From: an uncultured Lachnospiraceae bacterium
GTDB lineage: Bacteria; Bacillota; Clostridia; Lachnospirales; Lachnospiraceae
Reading direction: 5' to 3'
DNA: 64,000 bases
NCBI GenBank assembly: GCA_949840805.1
Contig: CATKXR010000004.1
Location: 1-64,000 of the forward strand
Shown: piece by piece, positions 25,367-34,536 of the stretch
How the letters are laid out: each line of letters starts with the position of its first letter
How positions within the stretch are numbered: position 1 is the first letter of the stretch
Position numbers and translations under genes: made by a program
The notes under the pieces: model-generated
The model's input: only the letters and a program-made list of their open reading frames with translations
Database searches by the model: none
Told to the model about the DNA's origin: nothing

Positions 25367-27337
25367 ATGAGAGGAATCAAGGGACAGGTGACGATATTCA
25401 TCAGTATGGTAATGATGTGCATATTTGCGCTGTTTTTCTGCCTTTTGGAATCGGCGCGGACGGCAGGGGCAGGGTGGTATCTGCAGACAGCCGCTGCATC
25501 TGCCATGGACTCGGTATTCAGCCAGTACCATCGCCGGCTATGGGATTCCTACCGGCTGTTGTTTGCGGAATATGAGGATACGGAAGAAATGGAAGCTGAT
25601 TTTTCTGGATTTTTGCAGCCGTATCTTGAGGTCGAAAACTGGTATCCCATGGAGTTAGAGACAACCAGGGTAGAAGAATGGCTGACGGCTACGGATGATA
25701 ATGGGGCATATCTGGAGGAAGAAATTTTAGATTATATGAAATTTGGAATCTGGGATATGGATTTTGACGTGGATACGGTTGACGGGTTGTGGGAAAATGC
25801 AAAGGAAGCAGGAGCAGTAAAAAATGTTGCGGAGATTTATCGTGGGCATGCAAAGGATGCGTTAAAGCTTGAGAAGGCATTGGAAGCGATCAGTGAAAGC
25901 CTGGGAAAGCAGGAAAGCAAAAAGCAGGAAGGCATGTCACGGCTGCGCGGCTATGATGGTTCGGGATTCCGGAAAAAGGCAGAAGAACTAATACGGGAAT
26001 TAAAACGGATGCCTGGGCTGGTTGACCGATATGAAAAGCAGGCGGATAAGCTGGAAAAAGAGCTGAAAAAGAGCCGGAAAATTTTCAATGAGGAAAAAGA
26101 AGACTGTAAAACCGGGACGGACAGACAGTTGGAGGAAGAAATCCGGCAGTTTGAATCTTATATAGCACAAGATGGGGAACGAAGAAAGAGCATTCAGGAA
26201 TTAAAAAACCAATCCTATGAACAGATTGCGGCAGCAGAGAGCGTGATGGAAGAGGCAAGAGAAGTAGAGAGGATTATAGATGAATGGGAGAGTGATGATG
26301 AGGATGATGACGGGCCTGATTTGGAAGCCTTGTGGTCACCGGTTATCCGCCATTTTGACCAGATTCATATAGATTCTCTGTCGTTTTCCCATGGCGTAAA
26401 GGATAAAAAGACGGAAGGCTGGCTGAACCAGGTGGAAAAGCTGTATCGTTCAGGGCTGTTGGAGCTTGTGATGCCGGACGGAATGAAAGTGTCGGCCGGG
26501 AACCTCAAGACGCCGGAACTTCCTTCCGGCAGTGAAATCATGACAAAGGGGGCAAGGGGAATCTCGCTTATGGATCATCTGTTGGTCAATGAATATTGCG
26601 GGAGGTTCTTTCGGTGTTTTCCGACGGACGCACAGTCAGACCAGGAAGGCGGAAAGCAGAATGTGCAGCAGGCAGGGGATACAGGAAAGGGCGGATTGTC
26701 TTATGAAGTGGAATATCTTATCGGAGGAAAGGGATTGGATGAAGAAAATCTTGTATGCGTGATAAACCGGCTGTTGGCAATTCGGGAAGGCCTGAATCTG
26801 ATACATATTATGTCAGACAGCAAAAAACGCCAGGAGGCGCAGAATTTGGCAATGATGATTACCGGAGTGGCCGGCTTATCTCCCTTAGTGCTGCTCACGA
26901 CATTTTTTGTCATGTCAGTGTGGGCTTTGGGGGAGTCTTTGATGGATATTCGCGGCCTGCTGGCAGGAAAGAAGGTGATGATTTTTAAATCTGCCGAGGA
27001 CTGGACGTTAGGGCCGGAGGAATTGCTGGCAATAGGACGAGAAGGACGGATCGGTACAGGCGGCGGTGAACGAGGGCTTGCCTATCTGTCCTGGCTGAAA
27101 ATTTTGCTGTTTATGGATGAAATTGTATGTCAGGAATACCGGATGATGGATATGATTCAGATGAATATCTGCCGGGAACAAAACAGTTTCCGTATGCGCA
27201 GGGGCGTATACCGGGCACGGGTGGGAAGCAGCCTGGCAGGGAAGCATGTGTTCTTTTCCCTGGGCTTTATGGAAAATATGTTAAATAACAAAGATCATGT
27301 ATATGCAATGGAGATAGCGGCAGAGCGCAAATACTGA
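25367..27337 (+). CDS. DUF5702-type Tad-locus surface protein
   Basis: This 656-aa protein begins with a single hydrophobic segment (TIFISMVMMCIFALFFCLLESAR) in the TadE/TadG style (E close after the helix) and continues as a large extracytoplasmic region with coiled-coil stretches (about 150-310) rich in Lys and Glu. It resembles the clostridial DUF5702 family, found next to Tad genes. A hydrophobic segment recurs at about 500-525 (PLVLLTTFFVMSVWALGES). A minor pilin or pilus-anchoring role is inferred from position. Confidence 0.75.
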   Translation: MRGIKGQVTIFISMVMMCIFALFFCLLESARTAGAGWYLQTAAASAMDSVFSQYHRRLWDSYRLLFAEYEDTEEMEADFSGFLQPYLEVENWYPMELETTRVEEWLTATDDNGAYLEEEILDYMKFGIWDMDFDVDTVDGLWENAKEAGAVKNVAEIYRGHAKDALKLEKALEAISESLGKQESKKQEGMSRLRGYDGSGFRKKAEELIRELKRMPGLVDRYEKQADKLEKELKKSRKIFNEEKEDCKTGTDRQLEEEIRQFESYIAQDGERRKSIQELKNQSYEQIAAAESVMEEAREVERIIDEWESDDEDDDGPDLEALWSPVIRHFDQIHIDSLSFSHGVKDKKTEGWLNQVEKLYRSGLLELVMPDGMKVSAGNLKTPELPSGSEIMTKGARGISLMDHLLVNEYCGRFFRCFPTDAQSDQEGGKQNVQQAGDTGKGGLSYEVEYLIGGKGLDEENLVCVINRLLAIREGLNLIHIMSDSKKRQEAQNLAMMITGVAGLSPLVLLTTFFVMSVWALGESLMDIRGLLAGKKVMIFKSAEDWTLGPEELLAIGREGRIGTGGGERGLAYLSWLKILLFMDEIVCQEYRMMDMIQMNICREQNSFRMRRGVYRARVGSSLAGKHVFFSLGFMENMLNNKDHVYAMEIAAERKY

Positions 27338-27358
27338 AAGAAACGGGGGTGGACAGGA

Positions 27359-28336
27359 ATGCCTTTTTCCAGGGCGGTTTATCAAAACGGTTCCATATGT
27401 AAGATCTGTTTTCACAGAATATCCGGAAAGAATACAAATAAAAAACTCGTGACTCTCCAAGTACGAATCCTGAATGATCCTAAGTTCTGCAGTCTTAAAA
27501 AACGCTTTGGCAAAAAGGCATTCCTGTCCGTCCCTGCGGCGCTTACCCTGGAGGCAGCTATCTCCCTGGTCTTGTTTATATTTGCGTCGGTCTGCCTGAT
27601 ACTGCCAATGAAGATCATGAATACAGAGCGGAGAATGCAGGCGGCTTTAGAAAAAATGGGGGAGGACTGCAGCCAATATGCTTATGTAACGGATGCTTTA
27701 GAGAAAGGGAAATTATCTGCCATAGCAGGAGCCGGAGATGCCGCAAAAGAATTTTGCCGATATCTGGCATCCGGGGCGGCACAGGGATACGTTCGGGGCC
27801 GGATTTCGGAGTATATTGACACGGCGGCTGTCAATCAGATATCACTGTCCGGATCTGCTGTGATGGAGGATAAAGAAATGATCGATTTCGTAATGGGGTA
27901 TGAGGTCCGCCTTCCGTTTCCGGTTCTTGGGATTCCGGCATTAAAGAGAACCATACGGTGCAGACGGCGGGCATGGATCGGAAAAGAAGGGAAGGATTAT
28001 GGCGGGACGGGCGGCAAACAGGAGCAGGATAAGGATACCATTGTTTATATAGGAAAAAACAGTACCCGGTATCACAAAAGCCGTAGCTGCCATTATCTGG
28101 CAAACGACCTGTCAGGCGTATCTCTTGCCCAGGTCAGGGATTTGCGCAACAATAGCGGAGGAAAGTATTATCCTTGTGCGGTTTGTGGGAAAAATGCAGG
28201 CGGCACGGTATATATTATGCCGAGTGGGAGCAGTTATCACTCGACAAAGAGTTGTACGGCGATTGTGGCCTATGCAAGGGCGGTAAAGCTGTCGGAAGCA
28301 GAACATCTGGGAGCATGTTCTTATTGCGGAAAATAA
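27359..28336 (+). CDS. TadE-like pseudopilin with two C-terminal YH-C/CxxC repeats
   Basis: The 325-aa protein has an unusually long basic start (about 1-58) before a TadE-like helix (PAALTLEAAISLVLFIFAS). The C terminus carries two tandem units: RYHKSRSCHYL ... YPCAVCGK and SYHSTKSCTAI ... GACSYCGK. The Y-H-x4-C ... CxxC pattern resembles the Ada-like or YHxxxC metal-binding tails found on secreted clostridial nucleases. This would place a cysteine-based, perhaps zinc-binding, module on the outside of the pilus. Confidence 0.68.
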   Translation: MPFSRAVYQNGSICKICFHRISGKNTNKKLVTLQVRILNDPKFCSLKKRFGKKAFLSVPAALTLEAAISLVLFIFASVCLILPMKIMNTERRMQAALEKMGEDCSQYAYVTDALEKGKLSAIAGAGDAAKEFCRYLASGAAQGYVRGRISEYIDTAAVNQISLSGSAVMEDKEMIDFVMGYEVRLPFPVLGIPALKRTIRCRRRAWIGKEGKDYGGTGGKQEQDKDTIVYIGKNSTRYHKSRSCHYLANDLSGVSLAQVRDLRNNSGGKYYPCAVCGKNAGGTVYIMPSGSSYHSTKSCTAIVAYARAVKLSEAEHLGACSYCGK

Positions 28337-28357
28337 AGAAAGGACGGAAAAATAACC

Positions 28358-28852
28358 ATGAATATGAAGATGCTGGTTTTTTTAGGATTTACGGTGACGG
28401 CAGCATTACAGGACCTTTTCAAAAAGGAAGTAAGATTGTGGGTATTCGTATTATTTGGAGGATTGGCCATCATGCTGAACGGATATTTATGGATGGCTTC
28501 AAAGGAAGATTTTATATGGATAAAACATTTGTGGAGCTGCTGTCTGGGAATCGGATTGCTGTTGCTGGGAAAAGGGATCGGAGGAGGAATCGGGGCAGGA
28601 GACGGTTTGTTTTTCTTGGTAAGCGGCCTGCTGCTGGATTTTGGGGAGAATCTTTGGATATTATGCGGAGGGATTTTTCTGGGAGGCATATATGGATTGG
28701 CCATATTCGGATGGAACAGGATTTATGGAAAAAAGGATATGAGAAAAGAAACCATACCGTTTTTACCTTTTGTGGCGATTCCCGGAATCTGGATGGCAGC
28801 AATGAAGGGCGGAGGAATATTGCAATATGGAAATCTGTTTATGGAAAAATAA
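28358..28852 (+). CDS. Prepilin peptidase, A24 family (second copy)
   Basis: This 164-aa membrane protein carries the A24 aspartates D19 (ALQDLFKKEV) and D82 (GIGAGDGLFF) and several hydrophobic helices. It is divergent from the first copy at 20302 (different loop lengths, poor overall similarity), so it is not a recent duplicate. One may serve the Flp pilin and the other the TadE-type pseudopilins that flank it (inference). Confidence 0.8.
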   Translation: MNMKMLVFLGFTVTAALQDLFKKEVRLWVFVLFGGLAIMLNGYLWMASKEDFIWIKHLWSCCLGIGLLLLGKGIGGGIGAGDGLFFLVSGLLLDFGENLWILCGGIFLGGIYGLAIFGWNRIYGKKDMRKETIPFLPFVAIPGIWMAAMKGGGILQYGNLFMEK

Positions 28853-29171
28853 AAGAGGGAAAGTGAGCGGGTGGCTGTACAGTGGTTTGGGTATGGGAAT
28901 TCGTGCCAGTTATACGGTAGAGGCGGCGGGACTGATGGCTCTGATATTTTTTACAATTATGATATTGCTGAATCAGGCGTTCCACGTCCATGCTGAAACG
29001 TCCGGGTGTTTTGCCACTCATGAAGCCGTGGAAAGTGAACGTCATAAGATTGAAAACCAGGATGAACCGGAGATTTCCCGGCAGGTTCAGGGAATGCGCT
29101 GGAGCCTGGATTTGACGGCGTCCGTATTTTCTCCTGAGAAGACCTTGCGGATGTGGAGCCTGGCCGAGTAA
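28827..29171 (+). CDS. Small TadE-like pseudopilin
   Basis: This 114-aa protein has ASYTVEAAGLMALIFFTIMIL, split as a TadE motif (Y-T-V-E-A followed by a hydrophobic helix), at about residues 27-48. A short hydrophilic extracytoplasmic part follows. It overlaps the peptidase gene by 26 bases; GGAGG lies upstream of its ATG. Likely a minor pilin. Confidence 0.75.
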   Translation: MEICLWKNKRGKVSGWLYSGLGMGIRASYTVEAAGLMALIFFTIMILLNQAFHVHAETSGCFATHEAVESERHKIENQDEPEISRQVQGMRWSLDLTASVFSPEKTLRMWSLAE

Positions 29172-29196
29172 AGCAGTGGATATGAAGGGAAAGATA

Positions 29197-30432
29197 ATGA
29201 AAATCAGTTATCAAAGGGAATTTAAATACAACTATCTGATCATTGACCCGGAGGAACTGCCCTGGCAAGGGTACGAAAGCCAAATGCTCTGGAAAAACCA
29301 GATTGAAGGAATTCTCCGGTTTCAGGTGAGGCAGAAAGATGACGGGGTACGTTTCTATTATGAGATTACATCAAGGCAGCCGATAGCAAGGATTTTAGAA
29401 AACAGAAGCATACGGGCAGAGGAGATCAGGAGGCTTGTGATCGGAATATTCGGAGTACTGGAGCGAATGGAGCTTTATCTGCTGGGGGAAGGAAGTATTC
29501 TGCTGGAGCCGGAATATCTGTATGTGGACTCGGATTCCTTTCGGATCTGGTTGTGCCTGGTTCCGGGGATGAAAAGAAATTTTCCAGAGGATTTCAGCCG
29601 GTTTTTGGAATATTTGCTGGGAAGCGTGGATCATCAGGATAAAGAAAGTGTAGTGCTGGCATATGGTTTATATCAGGAAACCAGAAAGGAAAATTATGGA
29701 TTGGATGATATAAAACGTCTCCTGCAGCAGGAAAAAGGAAGCGGTATTTTGCAACAGGAGGACAGGGAAAACGAGCAGGCAGATAAAAGAGCAGAAAGTG
29801 AAAATCACGGGGAAAGATATGGTACAGGAAGGGAATTCAGAAAACCAATTCAAGAAAAAGAATCTAAACAAAAGGAATCCAAACAAAAGACCTTGTGGGG
29901 GCGCTGGAAGGAAAGGATTTTCCATAAACCAGGAAAAACAGAGATCCGAACGGTACGGCCACCAAAAGAGATGATTTTTCAGGAAGAAAGTATACAGTCT
30001 TGTTTTCCGCCCATGGGAGGACGAGGTGCAGAAACCAGGCAGGGGATTCTGGAACCGGACAAGACGGTTTTTGGCAGTATGGAATATTCGATGCCAGCCG
30101 GACCGGGAACCGTGCTTTTGGCAGATTTTTCTTCTGATACGGGACAAAGAATGCTGCGGTCATTAGATCCGGGCGGAGAAGATATCCCGCTGTCTTATTA
30201 TCCGTTTATTATAGGTAAACAGGAAAATCTGGTTGATTTTAAACTGGAAAAGGAGACGGTCAGCAGACTGCACTTGAGAATCGACCAGGCAGGGGATACT
30301 TATCGGATTAAAGATCTCAATTCTACGAACGGAACATTTCTCCGTGGCCGGCTGCTGGACAATAATGAGGAAGCGGAACTGCATACAGGGGATGAGGTCG
30401 GCATTGCGCGATACCGATATCGGTTTGAATGA
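29197..30432 (+). CDS. DUF6382-FHA protein of the Tad locus
   Basis: This 411-aa protein has an N-terminal DUF6382-like region (about 1-170), a charged, low-complexity linker (about 180-300) and a C-terminal FHA domain with the phosphothreonine-binding SRLHLRI and STNGTFLRG motifs. There is no membrane segment, so it is cytosolic. ATG 29197 with AAGGGAAAG upstream is preferred to the GTG/ATG further 5'. It may link Ser/Thr phosphorylation to pilus function, but no kinase gene is in the window. Confidence 0.8.
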   Translation: MKISYQREFKYNYLIIDPEELPWQGYESQMLWKNQIEGILRFQVRQKDDGVRFYYEITSRQPIARILENRSIRAEEIRRLVIGIFGVLERMELYLLGEGSILLEPEYLYVDSDSFRIWLCLVPGMKRNFPEDFSRFLEYLLGSVDHQDKESVVLAYGLYQETRKENYGLDDIKRLLQQEKGSGILQQEDRENEQADKRAESENHGERYGTGREFRKPIQEKESKQKESKQKTLWGRWKERIFHKPGKTEIRTVRPPKEMIFQEESIQSCFPPMGGRGAETRQGILEPDKTVFGSMEYSMPAGPGTVLLADFSSDTGQRMLRSLDPGGEDIPLSYYPFIIGKQENLVDFKLEKETVSRLHLRIDQAGDTYRIKDLNSTNGTFLRGRLLDNNEEAELHTGDEVGIARYRYRFE

Positions 30433-30459
30433 AACAGTTCACGAGAGAAATATTGACTT

Positions 30460-30488
30460 TTGACGATATATCAAGTATCATGGATAAT
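30460..30488 (+). promoter_or_regulatory. Promoter of the rhomboid gene
   Basis: TTGACG (30460-30465), a 17-base spacer and GATAAT (30483-30488). It leaves a leader of about 205 bases before the ATG at 30700. Confidence 0.6.
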
Positions 30489-30535
30489 ATTATAGGATTA
30501 TTGTTAAATGAAAGGAAGAAATGTTAGAAAATAAA

Positions 30536-30610
30536 TGTTATCCTAATATGGATAAGCACAATGGCAGTGCTTTTACCGTTGTGAACATGAATAGGATAAC
30601 AGGACGTCCT
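30536..30610 (+). ncRNA. Nested hairpin in the rhomboid leader
   Basis: A perfect 10-bp outer stem (TGTTATCCTA 30536-30545 with TAGGATAACA 30592-30601) encloses an 8-bp inner stem (CACAATGG 30557-30564 with CCGTTGTG 30576-30583, one wobble). A perfect 10-bp palindrome AGGACGTCCT begins at 30601. No T-run follows, so it is not a terminator. It matches no riboswitch class known to me. Confidence 0.45.
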
Positions 30611-30699
30611 ATTTATTTTGAAAATAGTGATAAAATACTGATGAAGTTCGACAATGAGTGCGTTTACAGAACTATCATCGGAAATCGGAGATGATAGGA

Positions 30700-31320
30700 A
30701 TGGAAAGATACAACAAGAAAAAGGCCTGGATGAATAGTATCTTGATAATCTTGAATATTGTATACTTCTTATATCTGGAAATAGCAGGTTCTAGTGAAGA
30801 TACGTTGTTTATGTTGCGTCATGGAGCGATGTTTGCTCCGCTGGTCGTGGAAGAAAGAGAATATTATCGTCTGCTAACATCTATTTTCATGCATTTCGGA
30901 ATTCACCACATCACCAATAATATGATTATCCTTTTTGTATTAGGGGATAATATGGAGCGTGCAATAGGAAGTGCAAAATATTTGGTTTTTTATTTACTCT
31001 GCGGAGTGGGTTCCAACCTTATATCAATGCGTGCAAGTATGAACAGCCAGGTGAAGGCTGTGGGAGCCGGGGCGTCAGGGGCGATTTTCGGGGTTATCGG
31101 AGGGCTTTTTTATGCAGTTGCGGTTAATCGTGGAAAATTGGAAGATTTAAGCACCAGACAGTTGGTTATTATGATTATATTTTCCCTTTATTTCGGGTTT
31201 ACCAGTACAGGAATAGATAATGTGGCTCATGTATCAGGACTGGTGTTAGGGATTCTTTTGGCAATGGTTTTTTATCGGAAACCAAAACGGATACGGGAAT
31301 GGGAATACTGGGAAGTATAA
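30700..31320 (+). CDS. Rhomboid-family intramembrane serine protease
   Basis: This 206-aa protein has six hydrophobic segments and the rhomboid catalytic dyad: S126 in GAGASGAIFG and H178 in AHVSG. The HxxxN loop (HHITNN) is present. It would cleave transmembrane substrates in the bilayer. ATG 30700 with GGAG nine bases upstream is preferred to earlier in-frame starts. Its position right after the Tad operon hints at a surface-protein substrate, but it has its own promoter. Confidence 0.92.
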   Translation: MERYNKKKAWMNSILIILNIVYFLYLEIAGSSEDTLFMLRHGAMFAPLVVEEREYYRLLTSIFMHFGIHHITNNMIILFVLGDNMERAIGSAKYLVFYLLCGVGSNLISMRASMNSQVKAVGAGASGAIFGVIGGLFYAVAVNRGKLEDLSTRQLVIMIIFSLYFGFTSTGIDNVAHVSGLVLGILLAMVFYRKPKRIREWEYWEV

Positions 31321-31342
31321 AAAATACAAGGAGGATGTGCTT

Positions 31343-31759
31343 ATGAGGGAGGATAACTGTATTTTCTGCAAAATTGCCAGAGGCGAGATTCCATCCACAA
31401 CTGTTTATGAGGACGGGGATTTTCGGGTGATTCTGGATCTGGGGCCGGCATCAAAAGGCCATGCTTTGATTTTGCCAAAAGAACATTTTAAGGATCTTTG
31501 TGAGGCTGACCCGGTGGTGACAGCCAAGATTCTGCCATTGGCAGGCAGAATCGGGAAAGCTATGAAGACGGGACTTGGAGCCAGTGGGTTTAATGTGGTG
31601 CAGAATAACGGGACAAGTGCCGGGCAGACAGTATTTCATTTACATGTACATGTGATTCCGCGTTATGAGGGAGGTCCTGCCATGGTGGGATGGACGCCGG
31701 GAAAAGAAAACGCGGAGGAGTTAGAGAGGACGGCGGACGTAATAAAAGGGGCATTGTAG
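31343..31759 (+). CDS. HIT-family nucleotide hydrolase
   Basis: This 138-aa protein begins CIFCKIARGEIPS, with two of the zinc-binding cysteines, and carries the histidine triad HLHVHVIPR near residue 100. It matches the Hint/HinT branch, which hydrolyses nucleoside phosphoramidates. ATG 31343 has AAGGAGG eight bases upstream. Confidence 0.93.
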   Translation: MREDNCIFCKIARGEIPSTTVYEDGDFRVILDLGPASKGHALILPKEHFKDLCEADPVVTAKILPLAGRIGKAMKTGLGASGFNVVQNNGTSAGQTVFHLHVHVIPRYEGGPAMVGWTPGKENAEELERTADVIKGAL

Positions 31760-31785
31760 TGTATACATAGGAGAAAGTGAAAATT

Positions 31786-32391
31786 ATGGATTCAAAAGAA
31801 AATCTGTTTCCGGATATTTATAGAACCTATATGCCGTTGATTCGTATGATCGCAAAAGATAAAAATATTCCACAGGATGAAATTGATGATTTGGTTCAAG
31901 ATACTTTTGCCTCATACTATACTCATTATCCACTGGATTGGCCGAAGTATAAAGTGAAGGGAGCTTTGGTCAGGATAATTAAAAATCGATGTGTGGATTA
32001 TTACAGAAAACAGGGAAGCCATCCGGTAACATACTGCGACCCTGCTGTGATACAGGAAACCATTCAGTCGATTGAAGATAAAGTGGGCCGTGACAGTTTA
32101 AGCATTTGCCTGGAGAATCAGGAATGCGAGAAGATCATGAGCATAGTTCTCAAGATGAAAGAGAGCTGGGTCAGTGTCTTCTTGTTACATGAGGTAGAAG
32201 GACGTCCCATAAGGGAAGTCAGTGAAATGCTTGGAATCAGTCAGGCGGCATGCCGGGCAAGGTTGTTCAGGGCAAAGAGATATCTTAAAAAGTCCCTTCG
32301 TTCTGAGAAAACAGAGAAGTATGATTCTGCGACGCAGGATAATACTTCTCCATCAGATGGGGCAGAAAATGAAATTCCGGAAGGCATATGA
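31786..32391 (+). CDS. ECF-like sigma-70 family factor
   Basis: The 201-aa protein has region 2 (DDLVQDTFASYY, then GALVRIIKNRCVDYYRK) and region 4 (HEVEGRPIREVSEMLGISQAACRARLFRAKRYLKK). This is the extracytoplasmic-function arrangement without regions 1 and 3. ATG 31786 is preferred to GTG 31777, which is too close to the AGGAG. The DUF4367 protein at 33668 has an anti-sigma-like layout but is separated by the opposing murG gene. The gap to the murG stop is only 26 bases. Confidence 0.85.
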   Translation: MDSKENLFPDIYRTYMPLIRMIAKDKNIPQDEIDDLVQDTFASYYTHYPLDWPKYKVKGALVRIIKNRCVDYYRKQGSHPVTYCDPAVIQETIQSIEDKVGRDSLSICLENQECEKIMSIVLKMKESWVSVFLLHEVEGRPIREVSEMLGISQAACRARLFRAKRYLKKSLRSEKTEKYDSATQDNTSPSDGAENEIPEGI

Positions 32392-32417
32392 TGCTGGTCT
32401 GGCCTGGCACAATATTG

Positions 32418-33485
32418 CTATGCCTTTTGACAGGCTGAGATGAGATCAATAATGGTAGAAACGGCGTCATTCAGGGTACTTTGCTCCATAGCGGCGATAA
32501 GCTGTCCGCGATTTTGGAAGGTATCCTGAATGGTATCCAAAAGAAGGGTTTCTGTTAGCTGCTCTTCTTCGAGTACTTTTGAAAAGCCCTGTTTTTCAAA
32601 AGAGCGGGCGTTAAGTATCTGGTCTCCGCGGCTGGCGGAAGCAGAAAGAGGAATCAGGATATTTGGTTTTTTCAATGCCAGTATTTCACAGATGGAATTG
32701 GCCCCTGCTCTGGAGACAACCAGGTCTGCGGCAGCGAACAGATGGCGCAGGGGGGCGTCTACATATTCATATTGTACATATCCGTTTCTGCCAATCAGGT
32801 GTTCATCCAAATTGCCTTTACCGCAGATATGTATGACCTGATAAGTCTCCAGCAATTTAGGAAGGATTCCACGGATTGCACGGTTGACAGCAACAGAACC
32901 TAAGCTCCCGCCTATGACTAAAATGATAGGGCGGCTGGCAGACAGACCGGAATAATTGAGTCCGGTAAGGCGGTCTCCTTCCAACAGTTCTTTTCGGATG
33001 GGAGAACCGGTGAGAACAGCTTTTTCTTTGGGAAGGTATGCTAAAGTTTCCGGAAAGTTACAGCAAACTTTAGTCGCAGAGGGAATACAGATTTTATTGG
33101 CTAAGCCCGGGGTCATATCAGATTCATGGATGATAGTAGGAATCTTGAAGTGCCTGGCTGCCAGGACAACGGGGACAGAGACAAAACCTCCCTTGGAAAA
33201 CACTACATCCGGACGATATTTTTTTATCAGGCTTCTGGCTTCCGCACAGCCTTTAAGGACACGGAACGGATCCGAGAAATTCTTTAAATCAAAATAGCGG
33301 CGCAGTTTGCCGGAAGAGATACCTGCATATTCGATACCGGCATTTTCAATCAGCTTTCGTTCGATACCATTATAGGAACCGATGTAAAGAATTTCATAGC
33401 CAAGCTCTTTTAAAGAAGGGAGAAGCGCCAGGTTAGGAGTTACATGTCCGGCAGTTCCTCCGCCGGTCAACACGATTTTTTTCAT
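32418..33485 (-). CDS. murG: UDP-GlcNAc transferase MurG
   Basis: This 355-aa GT-B glycosyltransferase adds GlcNAc to lipid I to make lipid II at the inner membrane face. The N-terminal [11 protein letters not shown] loop, the second Gly-rich loop VIGGSLGS and the donor-binding [13 protein letters not shown] are all present. It sits alone, outside a dcw cluster, as seen in some Clostridia that carry a second or relocated copy. Confidence 0.92.
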   Translation of the reverse strand: MKKIVLTGGGTAGHVTPNLALLPSLKELGYEILYIGSYNGIERKLIENAGIEYAGISSGKLRRYFDLKNFSDPFRVLKGCAEARSLIKKYRPDVVFSKGGFVSVPVVLAARHFKIPTIIHESDMTPGLANKICIPSATKVCCNFPETLAYLPKEKAVLTGSPIRKELLEGDRLTGLNYSGLSASRPIILVIGGSLGSVAVNRAIRGILPKLLETYQVIHICGKGNLDEHLIGRNGYVQYEYVDAPLRHLFAAADLVVSRAGANSICEILALKKPNILIPLSASASRGDQILNARSFEKQGFSKVLEEEQLTETLLLDTIQDTFQNRGQLIAAMEQSTLNDAVSTIIDLISACQKA

Positions 33486-33536
33486 AAAATGCCTCCATTT
33501 GCATTTGGATTGTTTCCCATATAAGGATGATCTATT

Positions 33537-33567
33537 ATTATAGTAACCATAACCGTTAAAAAGTCAA
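33537..33567 (-). promoter_or_regulatory. Possible murG promoter
   Basis: On the minus strand TTGACT (33562-33567) and a perfect TATAAT (33537-33542) are separated by 19 bases, longer than ideal, 51 bases before the murG start. Confidence 0.4.
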
Positions 33568-33667
33568 CCCTAAATTCAATGAGAAATCGATGGCGGATTT
33601 GGAAGAAGGCAGCAATTTTGGTTATTTTGCTGTTACAGAAGGATTATGAAGGTGGGGGGAGGATCTC

Positions 33668-34507
33668 GTGAAAAACTTGCATGACGATGAAGTAAGACGT
33701 ATAGAGCAGTGGCTTCAGGAAGCGATGGGCATGGACGATGCCAGTTTGCTGAAAGAGGCGGCAGAAGCAGAACGGCAATGGGAGCTGGAAAAAGAGCTGC
33801 ATCCGGAAGAAGCGGAACAGATAGAAAAGAATGCAGATCTGAATCTGGAACTTTTAATGGCACGTCTGGATGCAGAAGGAATAAAACCTCTGACAGAAAA
33901 GGAATATGAGCAGAATCGCAAACGAGAGGAAAAAAGAGGACGAAAACGGAAGCGGGTCAAGAGGCTGATTGTGGCTGCGGCGGCAGGGATGCTGGTGGTG
34001 GGGACGATGAATTCGGTGGCGAAGAGTGGGTATCGGTATATAGCCAATATAAAGCCAGATGAAGGTAGTGCAATATTGCGTTATAATTCAAATATAAGTT
34101 TTATTGATGATGAATTGGATTTAACATATCGTTTGATCTTGGAAAAATTAGAGATTCCCATATTAAAATTGGACTATGTACCCTCTGGAATGATATTTAT
34201 TAAGGGTGATATTGATAATGGACATGCTGTACTTAGATTTGATTATGCGGGAAAATCTATTTATTTAAAAGAAGATAAATTGGTAGAGAAAAGAGCAATG
34301 TCAGTAATAGAATCTGATAGATCAACAGAATTAAAAATTTACAATGATTGGATTGAAAAAGAAATTTATATTGAAGAAAACAAATTAGAAGATGGGGAAA
34401 TTGAGTATAGTGCAAATATAGAAGGTGAAGATGCATGTTATTATTTTTCTGGGGTTATGGAAAAGGAGGAGTTTGTAAAAGTAGTGGAGAGTTTAAATTA
34501 TTATTGA
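33668..34507 (+). CDS. DUF4367 membrane protein, anti-sigma-like layout
   Basis: The 279-aa protein has a charged cytoplasmic part (about 1-98), a basic stop (KREEKRGRKRKR), one membrane helix (about 100-118) and an extracytoplasmic DUF4367-like domain (about 170-279: LDYVPSGM, then YYFSGVMEKEEFVKVVESL). GTG 33668 has GGAGG upstream. Base composition changes abruptly near 34045: the first 45% is mixed, the rest strongly AT-rich, hinting at domain replacement. Such proteins often partner ECF sigma factors. Confidence 0.7.
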   Translation: MKNLHDDEVRRIEQWLQEAMGMDDASLLKEAAEAERQWELEKELHPEEAEQIEKNADLNLELLMARLDAEGIKPLTEKEYEQNRKREEKRGRKRKRVKRLIVAAAAGMLVVGTMNSVAKSGYRYIANIKPDEGSAILRYNSNISFIDDELDLTYRLILEKLEIPILKLDYVPSGMIFIKGDIDNGHAVLRFDYAGKSIYLKEDKLVEKRAMSVIESDRSTELKIYNDWIEKEIYIEENKLEDGEIEYSANIEGEDACYYFSGVMEKEEFVKVVESLNYY

Positions 34508-34536
34508 GTTAGGTGACGGATTTTAGGAGGAAAACT

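Noticed and set aside
28174-28866. 230-aa frame overlapping the second prepilin peptidase
   Set aside because: It is another frame of the real genes at 27359 and 28358; composition (Arg/Gly-rich) is that of a shadow frame.
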